Source: Paraburkholderia aromaticivorans (GTDB taxonomy: Bacteria > Pseudomonadota > Gammaproteobacteria > Burkholderiales > Burkholderiaceae). Taken from it: a stretch of DNA of 64,000 nucleotides. The DNA lies in assembly GCF_002278075.1 (NCBI RefSeq), contig NZ_CP022992.1:372001-436000 (forward strand). Direction: 5' to 3'. The translations under genes and the position numbers were made by a program. Of this stretch, positions 53,353-63,251 are shown piece after piece (position 1 is the first letter of the stretch; each line of letters begins with the position of its first letter). The notes under the pieces are model-generated. The model was not told the origin of the DNA and ran no database searches. It saw only the letters and a program-made list of their open reading frames with translations.

Positions 53353-54648
53353 ATGAAATGTCAACATGAGGGAGCGGGGGCCTTGGCAGAAATCACGGAC
53401 ATCCGGAAGCACTACAGCGTGGTCATCGTGGGTGGCGGCGCTGGAGGGACGAGCGTGGCAGCGCGACTGAAAAAGCTCGACCCGGACCTTGAGATCGCGG
53501 TGATCGAGCCGTCGGAATATCACTTTTATCAGCCCGCGTGGACACTGGTGGGCGGTGGGCAGTTCGACATTGCGAAGACGCGTCGGCCGATGCGCGCATG
53601 TCTTCCCGCGGGGGTTGAACTCATTCCTGGCCGGGTGGCACTGTTCCAGCCGGAGCAGAATGCGGTGATGCTGGAGGGCGGCCAGAGTGTCGGCTACAAA
53701 TACCTGGTGGTTGCAGCTGGTATCCAGTTGGACTGGGACGCGATCGAAGGTTTGCAGGAGACGCTGGGAAAGAACGGCGTGACGAGCAACTACCGGTTCG
53801 ACCTTGCGCCTTATACGTGGGAGTGCATTCAGGCGTTCCGTGGCGGCACCGCCCTGTTTACCCAGCCGCCCATGCCGATCAAGTGTGCAGGTGCCCCGCA
53901 AAAAATCCTGTACCTGGCGGCGGATCACTTTCGTAAAAGAAAACTCGCGGCCGACATCCGGTTTATGACGCCGGGGCCCTCGATGTTTGGGGTGCCGTTT
54001 TATGCCAAAGCGCTCGACAAGGTGATGGCCGATTACGGCGCGACACCCTGCTTCGGACATCGGCTCGTGAAAGTTGACGGGCCCGGGAAAACCGCGTTCT
54101 TCGAAGTCGGCGGTGCCGACGGTAGCAAGTCGGTGCAGGAAATCAGATTTGATCTGCTGCACGTGGTCCCGCCACAAAGCGCGCCGCGATTCATTCGGGA
54201 AAGCCCGCTGGCCGATGCTGCCGGATGGGTTGAGGTGGATAAAAATTCCCTGAGGCATGTCCGCTATCCGAATATTTTGGGGCTCGGCGATTGCACGTCA
54301 ACACCTAACAGCAAGACTGCGGCGGCGGTGAAGAACCAGATGCCGGTGGTCGCTGCCAATCTCATGAAGGCACTGACCGGTCAGGGCGAAACATTGACGT
54401 ATGACGGCTACGCGTCGTGCCCGCTGACGACGTCGGTCGGAAAAGTCATGCTGGCCGAGTTCTGTTACGACGGCGTCGTGACGCCGAGCTTTCCGATGGA
54501 CCCGCGTTTGCCGCGCGGGTTTTACTGGTGGCTCAAACAGTCGTTCCTGCCATGGCTTTACTGGAACAACGTCATGAAGGGTAAGCGCTGGCCACTGACC
54601 CACAAGCGTCGTGACTTCCCGGAAGCCGTGCCGGCGATACGGCCATAG
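53353..54648 (+). CDS. sqr: Sulfide:quinone oxidoreductase
   Basis: This 431-residue flavoprotein has the FAD motif GGGAGG (27-32), a second GLGDCTSTPNSKTAAA block (310-325) and the likely catalytic cysteines Cys178 (PIKCAGAPQK) and Cys356 (YASCPLTT). It oxidises sulfide and passes electrons to quinone at the membrane, leaving persulfide for the dioxygenase encoded divergently. The C-terminal FYWWLKQSFLPWLYWNNVMKGK is amphipathic and suits membrane binding. Start at 53353; no good Shine-Dalgarno sequence is evident. Confidence 0.93.
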   Translation: MKCQHEGAGALAEITDIRKHYSVVIVGGGAGGTSVAARLKKLDPDLEIAVIEPSEYHFYQPAWTLVGGGQFDIAKTRRPMRACLPAGVELIPGRVALFQPEQNAVMLEGGQSVGYKYLVVAAGIQLDWDAIEGLQETLGKNGVTSNYRFDLAPYTWECIQAFRGGTALFTQPPMPIKCAGAPQKILYLAADHFRKRKLAADIRFMTPGPSMFGVPFYAKALDKVMADYGATPCFGHRLVKVDGPGKTAFFEVGGADGSKSVQEIRFDLLHVVPPQSAPRFIRESPLADAAGWVEVDKNSLRHVRYPNILGLGDCTSTPNSKTAAAVKNQMPVVAANLMKALTGQGETLTYDGYASCPLTTSVGKVMLAEFCYDGVVTPSFPMDPRLPRGFYWWLKQSFLPWLYWNNVMKGKRWPLTHKRRDFPEAVPAIRP

Positions 54649-54946
54649 TGACCCCGGCGGGAGGCTGTCGTGTCCGGTTCCAATGATGCATCCGCAACCC
54701 AGGTCTGGCACCTCAAGCGAAATTGCGCGATCTCGCCGCGTCAGTTCGCGATCTTCTACTGTTCTCTCGTAGCATCAACCGAATCGATGAGTTGCTGCCG
54801 TGGCGTTTGATGCCGGCGGAGCAGCCGCTCCAGCAGGTTGCGTGACGATGGCATCAACTCGGAAACCCGCGTTACGCGCGGTCAATTCACCGGCACCGGT
54901 CTATCAGTTGCACATCGGTAAGCAATGAAATGAACGCGTCCCACCC
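54649..54946. other. Gene-free stretch with an IS66 tail
   Basis: These 298 bases after sqr hold a fragment of the IS66 TnpC C-terminus on the plus strand (54771-54845, [21 protein letters not shown] and stop). Nothing else is recognised. It marks the change from the sulfur genes to mobile DNA. Confidence 0.6.
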
Positions 54947-55048
54947 GTGAACGTGGGAGAAGAGGAAGGTGGATCCTCACGGGCCAACGGCATCGATGTG
55001 CCCAAGGTGAAAAATGCTCGCATTTCCCGGCAACCGGAGGACCCACAG

Positions 55049-56032
55049 ATGAATGCTATGCCAGTTGGAATCGACATTGCGAAAAACGTGTTTCAGGTCC
55101 ACTACGTCGATCAGGAGACCGGCGAGATTGTGAACAAACCGATTAAGCGAGGACAGTTTCTCGAGCACTTCGTGAATCGTGCCCGATGCCGGATCGGGAT
55201 GGAAGCCTGTAGCGGCGCCCATCACTGGGCGAGGCAGTTGATGCAGATGGGACACGAAGTGAAGCTGATGCCGGCGCAATTCGTGAAGGCATTCAACATC
55301 CGCAACAAAAGCGATGCGGCTGACGCGAAGGCGATCTGGCTGGCGGTACAGCAGCCGAGCAAGGTGGTGGCGGTAAAAACTGAGATGCAACAGGCGGTAT
55401 TAATGATGCATCGACAGCGCGAGCAACTGGTGAAGTTCCGTACGATGCAGATCAATGGCCTGCGCGGGATGCTTGCCGAGTTCGGCGAAGCTATGGGGAA
55501 AGGTCGAGCAGCCATGGCCATGGAAATTTCTGTTGTGCTCGCAAGTGTCGAAGAGCGTTTGCCGAAGGTGCTGATCGATTCTCTGCGTGAGCAGTGGGAG
55601 CGGATCGAAAAGATGGATGGAGAAATCGCAGCAATCGAACGTCGGCTGCGCGAATGGAAGAAAGAAGACAAGGCAGTGAAGATGATCGGCGAGATTCCTG
55701 GCGTTGGGTTGCTGACGGCAACAGCCGCGGTCGCAATGATTGGTGATCCGAAAGCTTTCCGGTCTGGTCGGGAGTTTGCGGCTTGGGTGGGGTTGGTGCC
55801 AAGGCAGACGGGTTCGGGCGGAAAGGTGAACCTGCACGGGATCAGTAAGCGCGGTGACCAGTATCTGCGCAAGATGTTGATCCACGGAGCGTGGGTAGAT
55901 CAGATGAAGACACGGCGACCATCAAACGTAGTGGTGGTCGCGCTGGCGAACAAGATGGTGCGGACGATCTGGGCGATACTGGCCTACGAGCGACCGTATG
56001 AAAAAGGCTACATGAACGTGAAACCGGCCTAA
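55049..56032 (+). CDS. IS110-family transposase
   Basis: This 327-residue DEDD transposase starts MPVGIDIAKNVFQVHYVD, has GMEACSGAHHWARQL and NKSDAADAKAIWLA in the RuvC-like domain and a C-terminal IPGVGLLTATAAVAMIGD and RQTGSGGKVNLHGISKRGD domain. The ATG at 55049 has GGAGGACCCACAG in front. It is intact. It is a different subgroup from the copy at 26745 and related to the partial gene at 63321. Confidence 0.92.
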   Translation: MNAMPVGIDIAKNVFQVHYVDQETGEIVNKPIKRGQFLEHFVNRARCRIGMEACSGAHHWARQLMQMGHEVKLMPAQFVKAFNIRNKSDAADAKAIWLAVQQPSKVVAVKTEMQQAVLMMHRQREQLVKFRTMQINGLRGMLAEFGEAMGKGRAAMAMEISVVLASVEERLPKVLIDSLREQWERIEKMDGEIAAIERRLREWKKEDKAVKMIGEIPGVGLLTATAAVAMIGDPKAFRSGREFAAWVGLVPRQTGSGGKVNLHGISKRGDQYLRKMLIHGAWVDQMKTRRPSNVVVVALANKMVRTIWAILAYERPYEKGYMNVKPA

Positions 56033-56144
56033 TCGGTGGACGTGGCGTGGTGTAGAAGATCAACGTTTTACAGGGTGAGCGTCGAAAAGTTGCGTTGGCA
56101 ATCGTGAGAGATGACAAGACAGGTCGGCCCGAGCCCATCGCGGC

Positions 56145-57517
56145 GGACCTATCCGCGATTTCGTGGGCGGGGCATATCATGAGGTGTAAAAGTCATGGAT
56201 ATGCCAATGAAGAAGAAAAGGCAAACTGTAGCGCGTCAGGCAGCGGCCCGAGGGCCGCTGCCTGAGCTGCCCAAGGAACTGCTGGACCAGTTGGTCAAGG
56301 GGCCGATGTCGCCGGCCGAGGTGCAGGATCTGATGCTGGCCTTCAACAAGGCGGTCATCGAGCGTGCAATGGGCGCCGAGATGAATCTGCATCTGGGCTA
56401 CCCACCGGGCCGGCCTAAGCCGCCCGGTCAGGACAACGAGCGCAACGGCGCCAGCGGCAAGACGGTCATCACCGATCGTGGCCCGGTTCGGGTCGATGTC
56501 CCCCGCGATCGAGACGGCAGCTTCGAACCAATCCTGATTCCCAAGCACGAGCGCCGTTTCACCGGCTTCGACGAACGCATCATCGCGATGTACGCACGCG
56601 GCATGAGCGTGCGCGAGATTCAGGCGTTTCTGGCCGAGCACTACGGCACTGAAGTCTCGCCCGACTTCATCAGCTCGGTCACCGACGAGGTGATGGCCGA
56701 GGCGCTGAGCTGGCAGAACCGTCCGCTTGAGCCGATGTATCCCGTGGTGTTCTTCGACGCTTTGCGGGTCAAGATCCGCGACGACGGCGTGGTCAGCAAC
56801 AAGGCCGTCTATCTGGCCTTGGGCATCCAGGCCGATGGCCAGCGCGACGTGCTGGGGCTCTGAATCGAGCAGACCGAGGGTGCCAAGTTCTGGCTCAAGG
56901 TGTTCAACGAACTCAAGACGCGCGGCTGCCAGGACATTCTGATCGCCGTGGTCGACGGCCTGAAGGGGCTGACCGAGGCCATCAACGCAGCCTATCCGCG
57001 GACAACCGTCCAGACCTGCATCGTGCATCTGATTCGCAACAGTCTCGAGTACGCCAGCTACAAGGACCGTAAGGCGCTCGCCGCAGCACTGCGGCCGATC
57101 TATGCGGCCGCCAGCGAGGACGCCGCAAGACAGGCGCTGCAAGACTTCGCCGACGATCCTTGGGGGGCGAAGTACCCTACGATCGTGCAGTCGTGGCAAC
57201 GCGCGTGGGAACACGTCGTGCCGTTCTACGTGTTCCCGCCGGAAATTCGACGGGTTGTGTACACCACGAATGCCATTGAAAGTCTGAACATGCAACTGCG
57301 CAAGATCATCAAGACGCGCGGCCACTTCCCGAATGACGAGGCGGCCATCAAGCTACTCTGGCTGGCGCTGCGCAATGTGCTGGCCAAGACCGTGCGGGCC
57401 GCCTTCGACTGGAAATAAGCGATGAACCAGTTTGCTATCCTGTTCGGCGAGCGATTTATGCAGGCGGGTGGATAGCGTTTGTTCAACCGCCTCGCCCACA
57501 AAAATGCGGACAGGTTC
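56145..57517. mobile_element. IS256-family element
   Basis: Ends form an imperfect 28-bp inverted repeat (GGACCTATCCGC... from 56145, inverted GAACCTGTCCGC... ending 57517). The transposase pseudogene fills the middle. I find no direct repeat of 8-9 bp outside the ends, so one flank may be rearranged. Confidence 0.75.
56195..57475 (+). pseudogene. IS256-family transposase with two in-frame nonsense codons
   Basis: The frame has the Transposase_mut pattern (GPMSPAEVQDLMLAFNKAVIERAMGAEM, FFDALRVKIRDDGVV with a catalytic Asp, VVDGLKGLTEAINAAYP, TNAIESLNMQLRK with Glu). A TGA at 56861-56863 replaces the Trp of the usual LGLW-IEQTEGAKFW, and a TAA at 57416-57418 stands where most copies have a Leu or Ser codon before MNQFAILFGERF. 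The natural stop is TAG at 57473. Without read-through the protein is inactive. Confidence 0.88.
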
Positions 57518-57965
57518 AAAATCCGTGATAACAGCGCACCCTGATCAAACGATGCTGTGCTGTTCTGCGGGCCCTTGAGCCATTGTCCAATATAGACTTC
57601 TATTCCAGAAATGCAACGGATCAACCTTCAGATGCGCGCAGCGGCGGCAACTCCTGGAGCTAAGTTGCGCGCAACCGTGTATGCAGGTGGTCGCTGCGAA
57701 CAAAAGGACATGGTAGAAGGATGGATATCCAGATCCAGCGAAAATGTCCAGCGTGCATGTTATGGGAATCTGGCCGGCGTCTCCTGCCTGTGTGAGAGAT
57801 AGGCGCATGTTGATCCAAGGAGCTTCCCGGGCATGCTTAACGACGCATTTTTCAGAGCAGTCTGAACAGGTCTCTCCTTATCATTGGGACATCTAAACCA
57901 ATTCGGCGCGACTGAATTCTGCGCGCTTTTTTACAAGTGCGATGCAAATACCAGAGCAGATCCGG
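57518..57965. other. Gene-free stretch
   Basis: These 448 bases between the IS256 end and the PIN toxin gene contain only short frames without coding character. I see no RNA gene, repeat or clear promoter. Confidence 0.5.
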
Positions 57966-58379
57966 TCAGGCTCCGTGCCTTGTCCAGAACTCCGCGGGCG
58001 TGATGATGGGATAGCGATTCGACAATACCAGCAGATCCTTGTCCCCTGTGATCAGGTACTGGGCTTTCGCGGCGATCAGGGTCATTAGCACGGGCTGGTC
58101 GGCAGGGTCACGCAAATTCTCATCCTGCACTGCTTCAGGCTCGACAATATCGGCCAGGAACATGAGGCTGTCGGCCAGATCGCGAATCTCTGCCCGCGTT
58201 ATCTGAATCCTTGGCAGACGCGGCAGGACGCGCACCAGTTCATCCAGAATGTAGTGCGACAGCGCAACGTCCAGGCCGCCCTGGCGCCAAGCCTCGACGA
58301 TGCGCCCGGGCACGCTACCCGGATACGCGAGGCCCGATACCAGCACGTTGGTATCAAGTACGACGCGCAACCCGGACAT
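57966..58379 (-). CDS. PIN-domain toxin
   Basis: This 137-residue protein has the PIN nuclease fold of the putative-toxin COG1569 group: VVLDTNVLVSGL with the first Asp, an ILDELVRVL acidic residue, then LRDPADQPVLMTLIAAKAQYLITGDKDLL with further acidic metal ligands. Such toxins cleave RNA. Its ATG overlaps the antitoxin stop by one base. Confidence 0.9.
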   Translation of the reverse strand: MSGLRVVLDTNVLVSGLAYPGSVPGRIVEAWRQGGLDVALSHYILDELVRVLPRLPRIQITRAEIRDLADSLMFLADIVEPEAVQDENLRDPADQPVLMTLIAAKAQYLITGDKDLLVLSNRYPIITPAEFWTRHGA

Positions 58380-58651
58380 CAGCGCGCCTTCCGGTCGGCT
58401 GCCACCGCTGCCTCGATCTCGGCCAGGCCTTCCTCGGCCGGCACGCCGGCATAAGCCTCGCTGATCCTGCCGCTCAGGGCGTCGAAGCGCTCCTGCATGC
58501 GCCGGATACGGGCGAACAGTTCGGCGTCGACCAGGGCCGCGACCGGCTTGCCGTCCTTGTTGATGACAATGCTGTCGTTGCGATACTGCACCTGGTTTAG
58601 CATCTCCCCCAGGTTTTGCCGAAAGTTCACGGCACTAACTTCGGTAATCAT
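58379..58651 (-). CDS. Phd/YefM-type antitoxin
   Basis: This 90-residue protein has the Phd start MITEVSAVNFRQNLGEMLNQVQ and DSIVINKDGKPVAALV, the DNA-binding half, with an acidic C-terminal tail for toxin binding. The ATG at 58651 is chosen over an upstream in-frame Met because the Phd fold starts there. Confidence 0.9.
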   Translation of the reverse strand: MITEVSAVNFRQNLGEMLNQVQYRNDSIVINKDGKPVAALVDAELFARIRRMQERFDALSGRISEAYAGVPAEEGLAEIEAAVAADRKAR

Positions 58652-58849
58652 TGCGCACCCATAAGCAATATGATCAATATAGTCATTATGATCCGGTCGC
58701 TGTACGATGTCCAGCATCAGGCGGGCTGCATGACCGCCGAGACATGAGCGTTATAGGGTCAGATGGCGGTCCGGATTCGCCGCGTTCCTGGCAGGGCCGG
58801 CGCTTCATTATCGCGGGATATCAGGCGCAGCTTTCCATTTTTGCGCTCA

Positions 58850-59362
58850 CTAACTGACTCTCACCTGGGCGGCTGGCCGCCGCACAGGTAAGAGCTTGTC
58901 AGATTCACTTTGGTTGCTGTTGCTCGTATCGGGCTTGCTCTTTCCCGTCGAATGGTGGGGGAAACTGGACAGACGGGCTGCATGCCAGACAGCGCGCAGC
59001 GCTTCGAACGTCAAGATCGGACTCCCGCAAGCTTCGTCCACTTCTCCGTCGAGCAGTGTGTCTTGTAAAGCGTTCATTCGATCCTGTAACGACGGATGAG
59101 AATCACTTTCTTGCCATTGATCGAACGCAAGCACGACGAACGCAAACAGTGCAAAGTAGATTCCCGTTTTTTGTTTGCATTCGAGTAAGGTCAGCGGCTG
59201 GCCTCTGCTATCTGCGTACTTGCCAATGCCCTCCGGAATGAAGCGGGTCGCGAACTCATCGCACGAAAGTTCCTCTGCACGGTGCTCCATCTTTGAGGCA
59301 TCAGTGCTGGAAGTACCATCTTGCTGATGTTGAACATGACGTACGTGTGGAGCATCGCCCAC
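58850..59362 (-). CDS. Hypothetical protein, possibly a degraded metallopeptidase-like protein
   Basis: An up to 170-residue frame with a HVQHQQD stretch, then EHRAEELSCDEFATRF and TGIYFALFAFVVLAFDQW. H-x-x-H followed by an E-x-x-x-D-x-F-A segment recalls zinc peptidases of the ImmA/Peptidase_U49 (Lit-like) kind, but the first Glu of HExxH is absent. The N-terminus may be missing, since the adjacent frame upstream also has coding-like sequence. It lies between a toxin-antitoxin pair and IS DNA. Function unknown. Confidence 0.4.
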   Translation of the reverse strand: MGDAPHVRHVQHQQDGTSSTDASKMEHRAEELSCDEFATRFIPEGIGKYADSRGQPLTLLECKQKTGIYFALFAFVVLAFDQWQESDSHPSLQDRMNALQDTLLDGEVDEACGSPILTFEALRAVWHAARLSSFPHHSTGKSKPDTSNSNQSESDKLLPVRRPAAQVRVS

Positions 59363-59484
59363 CCGGACACAAACATTGCCGATTAGCTTGCTAAAGATCC
59401 TTATCCGGAAATGAGCCCGGCTCCGGAATGTCCGGAAGGGAATCGCAAGAGGATTGCTGGAATCCCTGTGACCTGCCCCCGGTT

Positions 59485-59675
59485 TTAGTCCGGACTGCAG
59501 TTAGAGTCCGAGGTTAAAAACTGCTGCTTTGCATCGTGCGCCCGGGCGAACTGCACCGGCGTCAGATAGCCGAGTGAGCTATGAGGCCGCTCGGTGTTGT
59601 ACTCGATACGCCATTCCTCAATCAGCCGCTTGGCGTGGCGCATTGACACGAACCAGTGCTCGTTCAGGCATTCAT
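59485..59675 (-). pseudogene. IS407-type OrfB, C-terminal part
   Basis: Encodes NECLNEHWFVSMRHAKRLIEEW and NTERPHSSLGYLTPVQFA to a stop at 59485. It continues the orfB at 62309 once the IS21 (with one CATTCAT copy) is removed (FNGRFRDE|CLNEHWF). Confidence 0.9.
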
Positions 59676-59801
59676 TGCGTATTCCACGCAAAACGAACAT
59701 CCATTCCAGGCTAAAGCGAACGCCGATTCCACGGCAAAGCGAACAGGGATTCCACGCCATCGCGCACAAACAGGACGCAGCGACGCGGGAGCTTTGCCTT
59801 T

Positions 59802-60560
59802 TTACTCGGACTGCGACTTCGCAGTCAACCGGCTTCGCGTCTTGCGCATCGATTCACCTGCGAGCGTGATGCGATGAGCGTTGTGTACGAGCCGGTCGAG
59901 GATCGCGTCCGCAACAGTGGGTTCGCCGATCGCGTCATGCCAGTGGTCCACTGGCAGTTGGCTTGTCGCCAGCGTGGAGCGATTGCCGTGACGATCGTCG
60001 AGGACCTCGAGCAGATCACGTCGCGCGGAGTCGGTGAGTGGAGCCATCGCCAGATCGTCGAGGATGACGATGTCCGTCTTGGCGAGTTGCGCGAGCCAGC
60101 GTGCGTAGCGGCCGCTGCCGTGTGCGATGGCCAGTTCCTCGTTGAGTTTGGGCACGCGCAGGTAGCAGACGGAGAAGCCCTGCCTGCATGCCTGAACGGC
60201 GAACGCGCAGGCCAACCAACTCTTGCCGAGCCCGGTCGGCGCGACCAGTATCAGGTTCTGGCGCTCCCGAATCCACTCACAGGTCAGCAGCCGAGCGGTG
60301 AGCGTACGATCGAGGCCGCGCGCAGTTCGATAGTCGATGTCCTCGGGCGATGCGTCGGGGAACTTCAGTTTCGCGCGGCGCAGCCGCGCGGCTGTTTGTC
60401 GCGACTCCCGTTGGCTGGCTTCGCGCTCGACCAGCAGCCCGAGACGTTCCTCGAAGCCCAGCCGGTCGATGCCGTCCTGGGCCTGCTGTTCGGCAAGGGC
60501 GGCGGCCATGCCGGTGAGACGCAGTGCGTGCAGTTTGTCGACGGTCGGATGTTCAAGCAT
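59802..60560 (-). CDS. istB: IS21 helper ATPase (copy 2)
   Basis: This 252-residue protein has Walker A VAPTGLGKSW and Walker B IVILDDLAMAPL and the IstB N-terminal region (LHALRLTGMAAALAEQQAQ). It is intact. Confidence 0.94.
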   Translation of the reverse strand: MLEHPTVDKLHALRLTGMAAALAEQQAQDGIDRLGFEERLGLLVEREASQRESRQTAARLRRAKLKFPDASPEDIDYRTARGLDRTLTARLLTCEWIRERQNLILVAPTGLGKSWLACAFAVQACRQGFSVCYLRVPKLNEELAIAHGSGRYARWLAQLAKTDIVILDDLAMAPLTDSARRDLLEVLDDRHGNRSTLATSQLPVDHWHDAIGEPTVADAILDRLVHNAHRITLAGESMRKTRSRLTAKSQSE

Positions 60561-60578
60561 AAGAACTCCCTGTTGATT

Positions 60579-62125
60579 TCAGTGGTAATAGGAAGGCCCA
60601 CGCACGTTGGCGTGCACGAGCGGCAGGTCGGCCTGGGCAGCAGCCGCTTCGGGCTCCCGGTCCAGGCCGTTCTTCAGCGTCGAGGCAATGAACTTGTAGT
60701 TCGGCGCTTTCAGATCGATGGCGCGACGGCAGGCGGCTTCGAGCCGGTCGCGCCCGTAGTCCTTGCCCATGCGCAGCACGTCCAGGCAGGCGCGGTACGC
60801 CTGCTGCGGATGCTTGCGCGCGCCGAGCAGGTGCTGGATAACGGCCGCGGTATGCGGACCAATGTCGGTGGCCCAGTTGCGCAGCCGCTGTGGATCGCAG
60901 CCCTTCACGACGGCCTGATGTTCCGGCGGCATGTGCGCGTCGATGGTGGTATGGAAACGACGGCGGGCGCTCTTGCCGTGGGCGGCAATGCGCTGACCGC
61001 GATGGAAGATCTCGACGGTGTTGGCCGTGACGCGCACATTGACCTGTTCACGCGCGTACCGGTACGACACCGAGTAGTAGTGCTCGTCCACCTCGATGTG
61101 ATAGTCCGGACCCACGCGGGCCACGATCCACTCCGCGTACTGGTATGGCTTCTCGGGAAGCGGCCGCAGCGCCGGACGATCGAACTCCTCGAACGCGCTG
61201 CGTCGACAGCCCGGCAGTTTCTTGAACGGCCGGTTGTTCAGCTCGACAAGCAACGCGGCGACGGCCCGGTTGGCCGCGTCCAGACTGAAGAAGCGCTGGT
61301 TGCGCAGCTTCGCGAGAATCCATCTCTGGGCCAGGAGTACCGACAGCTCGGCTTTGGCCTTATCGCGGGGCTTTCTGACACGTGCAGGAATGATGGCCAC
61401 GGAATAATGCGAGGCCATCTCCAGGTAGGTCGGGTTGATATCTGGCTCGTAGAAATTCGCCTTGCGCACGCCGGACTTCAGGTTGTCGGGCACCAGGACC
61501 GCAGGCAGGCCATCATAAAATGCGAAGGCGCGCACATGCGAGCCGATCCAGTCGGGCAACTGCTGCGTCCACGTGAGTTCGGCAAACGTGTAACCGGACA
61601 CGCCCAGTGCCGCGACGAACGGCCGGCCTCGCGGATCTCGCCGGTGTCGGGATTGATGATGCCGAGCTTCTTGCCCGAGTAGTCGACGAACAGTTTCTGG
61701 CCCGGCGCATGCGTTTGCCGCAGCGTGACCGGCAAGCGCTGCGCCCATTCCTGATAGGCCTTGCAGAACCAGCTATAGCCAAAGCCATCCGGGTGTTGCG
61801 CCCTGTATTCCTGCCACAGCAGGTCCAGCGTCACGCCCGGTTTGCTGATCTCCCGATGCACCGTCGGCCAGTCAGGCATGCCGCGCGGCAATGCCCGTGG
61901 CGCCGGCGGCGGATACAGCTTCGCTTCGAGCGCCGCGTCGTCGCTGGCCAGTTGCGCGGGCAACGGCCAGTCCAGCCCCGCCAGTTTCGCCCGATGCAGG
62001 TATTGCCACACCGTGGCTGTCGAGGTGCCGATCGCCTGGGCGATCTCCCGATGGGTGCGGTCGCACTCGAAATGCAGCCGCAAAACTTCACGAATCTTGC
62101 GCATGGTCAACCTGATGTTTGCCAT
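60579..62125 (-). pseudogene. istA: IS21 transposase IstA (copy 2), frameshifted
   Basis: The N-terminal half (MANIRLTMRKIREVLRLHFE... to DTGEIREA) is in one frame and the C-terminal half ([19 protein letters not shown]... to GPSYYH) in another. The change occurs near 61625 at GAGGCCGGCCG, where one base seems to be missing. All DDE motifs are otherwise present ([29 protein letters not shown]). The copy is probably inactive unless this is a sequencing error. Confidence 0.88.
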
Positions 62126-62308
62126 CCGGCACTCCCGACAAAATCGTCGAGAGTGCCACTGTTGACCCGCGTCGCTGCTACAGCACCTTGCTGTTCGCTT
62201 TCGCGTGGAATCCCTGTTCGTTTTGCCGTGGAATCGGCGTTCGTTTGGCCGTGGAATTCATGTTCGCTTTCGCGTGGAATCCGCGTTCACTTTGCCGTGG
62301 AATATTCA

Positions 62309-62952
62309 CATTCATCTCGGAACCGCCCGTTGAAGCTCTCGATGTAGGCATTCTCCACCGGCTTGCCGGGTCGAATGAACGATAGCGTGACGCCGGCTTC
62401 GTAGGCCCATGCATCCAGAACCTTACCAGCGAACTCCGGCCCGTTGTCGACCGTGATGGATGCGGGTAAGCCTCGCATCTCCTTGAGTCGCTCGAGCACT
62501 TGCTGTACTCGTAAGCCCGGCAGCGAAGTATCAACCTCGATGGCCAGGCACTCGCGCGTGTAGTCGTCGACCACGTTCAGGCATCGAAACCGTCGACCAT
62601 AGGCCAGCCCGTCAGAAACGAAGTCCATCGACCAGCTCTGATTCGGGCCTGTTGGTAACGGCAGCGGCGTGCGCTCGACAGCCGCAATACGCTTGCGTCG
62701 CCGCTTGCGCACGCTCAGTCCCGCCTTGCTGTACAGGCGCCAGATGCGCTTGTGGTTGGCGAAGCAGCCATCCCGCTGCAACAGCACGTGAATCCGGCGA
62801 TAGCCGTAACGGCGCTTCTGAGCGGCGATGGCCATCATGCGGCCAGTCAGCGCTTCGTCGTCAACCCGGCGACGTGATTCGTAGTGGAACAGCGAGCGCG
62901 AAATCCCTACCAGCCCGCAGGCCCGGGTAACACCCATGGCGCGTTCGGTCAT
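62309..62952 (-). pseudogene. IS407-type OrfB, N-terminal part (split by IS21 copy 2)
   Basis: Encodes ACGLVGISRSLFHYESRRR, then the DDE core with QSWSMDFVSDGL, ITVDNGPEFAGKVLD and the last Glu in ENAYIESFNGRFRDE. An internal Met at 62952 is marked as start, though the natural product is an OrfAB fusion by frameshift. Confidence 0.88.
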
Positions 62953-62990
62953 CAATATCCGGACCGCTTCGCGCTTGGCCTGCGGGCTTG

Positions 62991-63251
62991 CTACTTTCGA
63001 GCCAGCAGGTCCTTTAGCGCGGCGTTGTCGAGCATCGATTCGGCCAACAGGCGCTTGAGCTTGTTGTTCTCCTGCTCCAGTTCCTTCAGGCGCTGCGCTT
63101 CGGAGACCGTCATCCCGCCGAACTTCGCTTTCCAGTTGTAGTAGGTCGCTTCCGAGATGCCGTACTTGCGGCACAGCTCCGCCGGCTTCAGGCCAGCCTC
63201 GGCTTCCTTCAAGATGCCGATGATTTGCTCTTCGGTGAATCGCTTTATCAT
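62991..63251 (-). CDS. IS407-type OrfA
   Basis: This 86-residue protein has the HTH_Tnp_1 domain (KRFTEEQIIGILKEAEAGLKPAELCRKYG) and a leucine-zipper tail (LKELEQENNKLKRLLAESML). It is intact and close in sequence to the broken orfA at 48391. Confidence 0.93.
   Translation of the reverse strand: MIKRFTEEQIIGILKEAEAGLKPAELCRKYGISEATYYNWKAKFGGMTVSEAQRLKELEQENNKLKRLLAESMLDNAALKDLLARK

Larger units (their letters stand above)
59676..62308. mobile_element. IS21-family element (copy 2)
   Basis: 2633 bp with ends TGCGTATTCCACG (from 59676) and inverted TGAATATTCCACG (ending 62308). The target repeat CATTCAT is present on both sides (59669-59675 and 62309-62315). Several GCGTGGAAT/TTCGCTTT repeats fill the ends, at 59676-59765 and 62190-62308. 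It is not the same subgroup as copy 1. Confidence 0.93.

Noticed and set aside
56137..57525. Target duplication around the IS256 element
   Set aside because: The 8-9 bases outside the inverted repeats do not match, so I do not claim one.
59874..61682. A 602-codon plus-strand frame over istB and istA
   Set aside because: It is antisense to two clear IS21 genes and shows no domain of its own.
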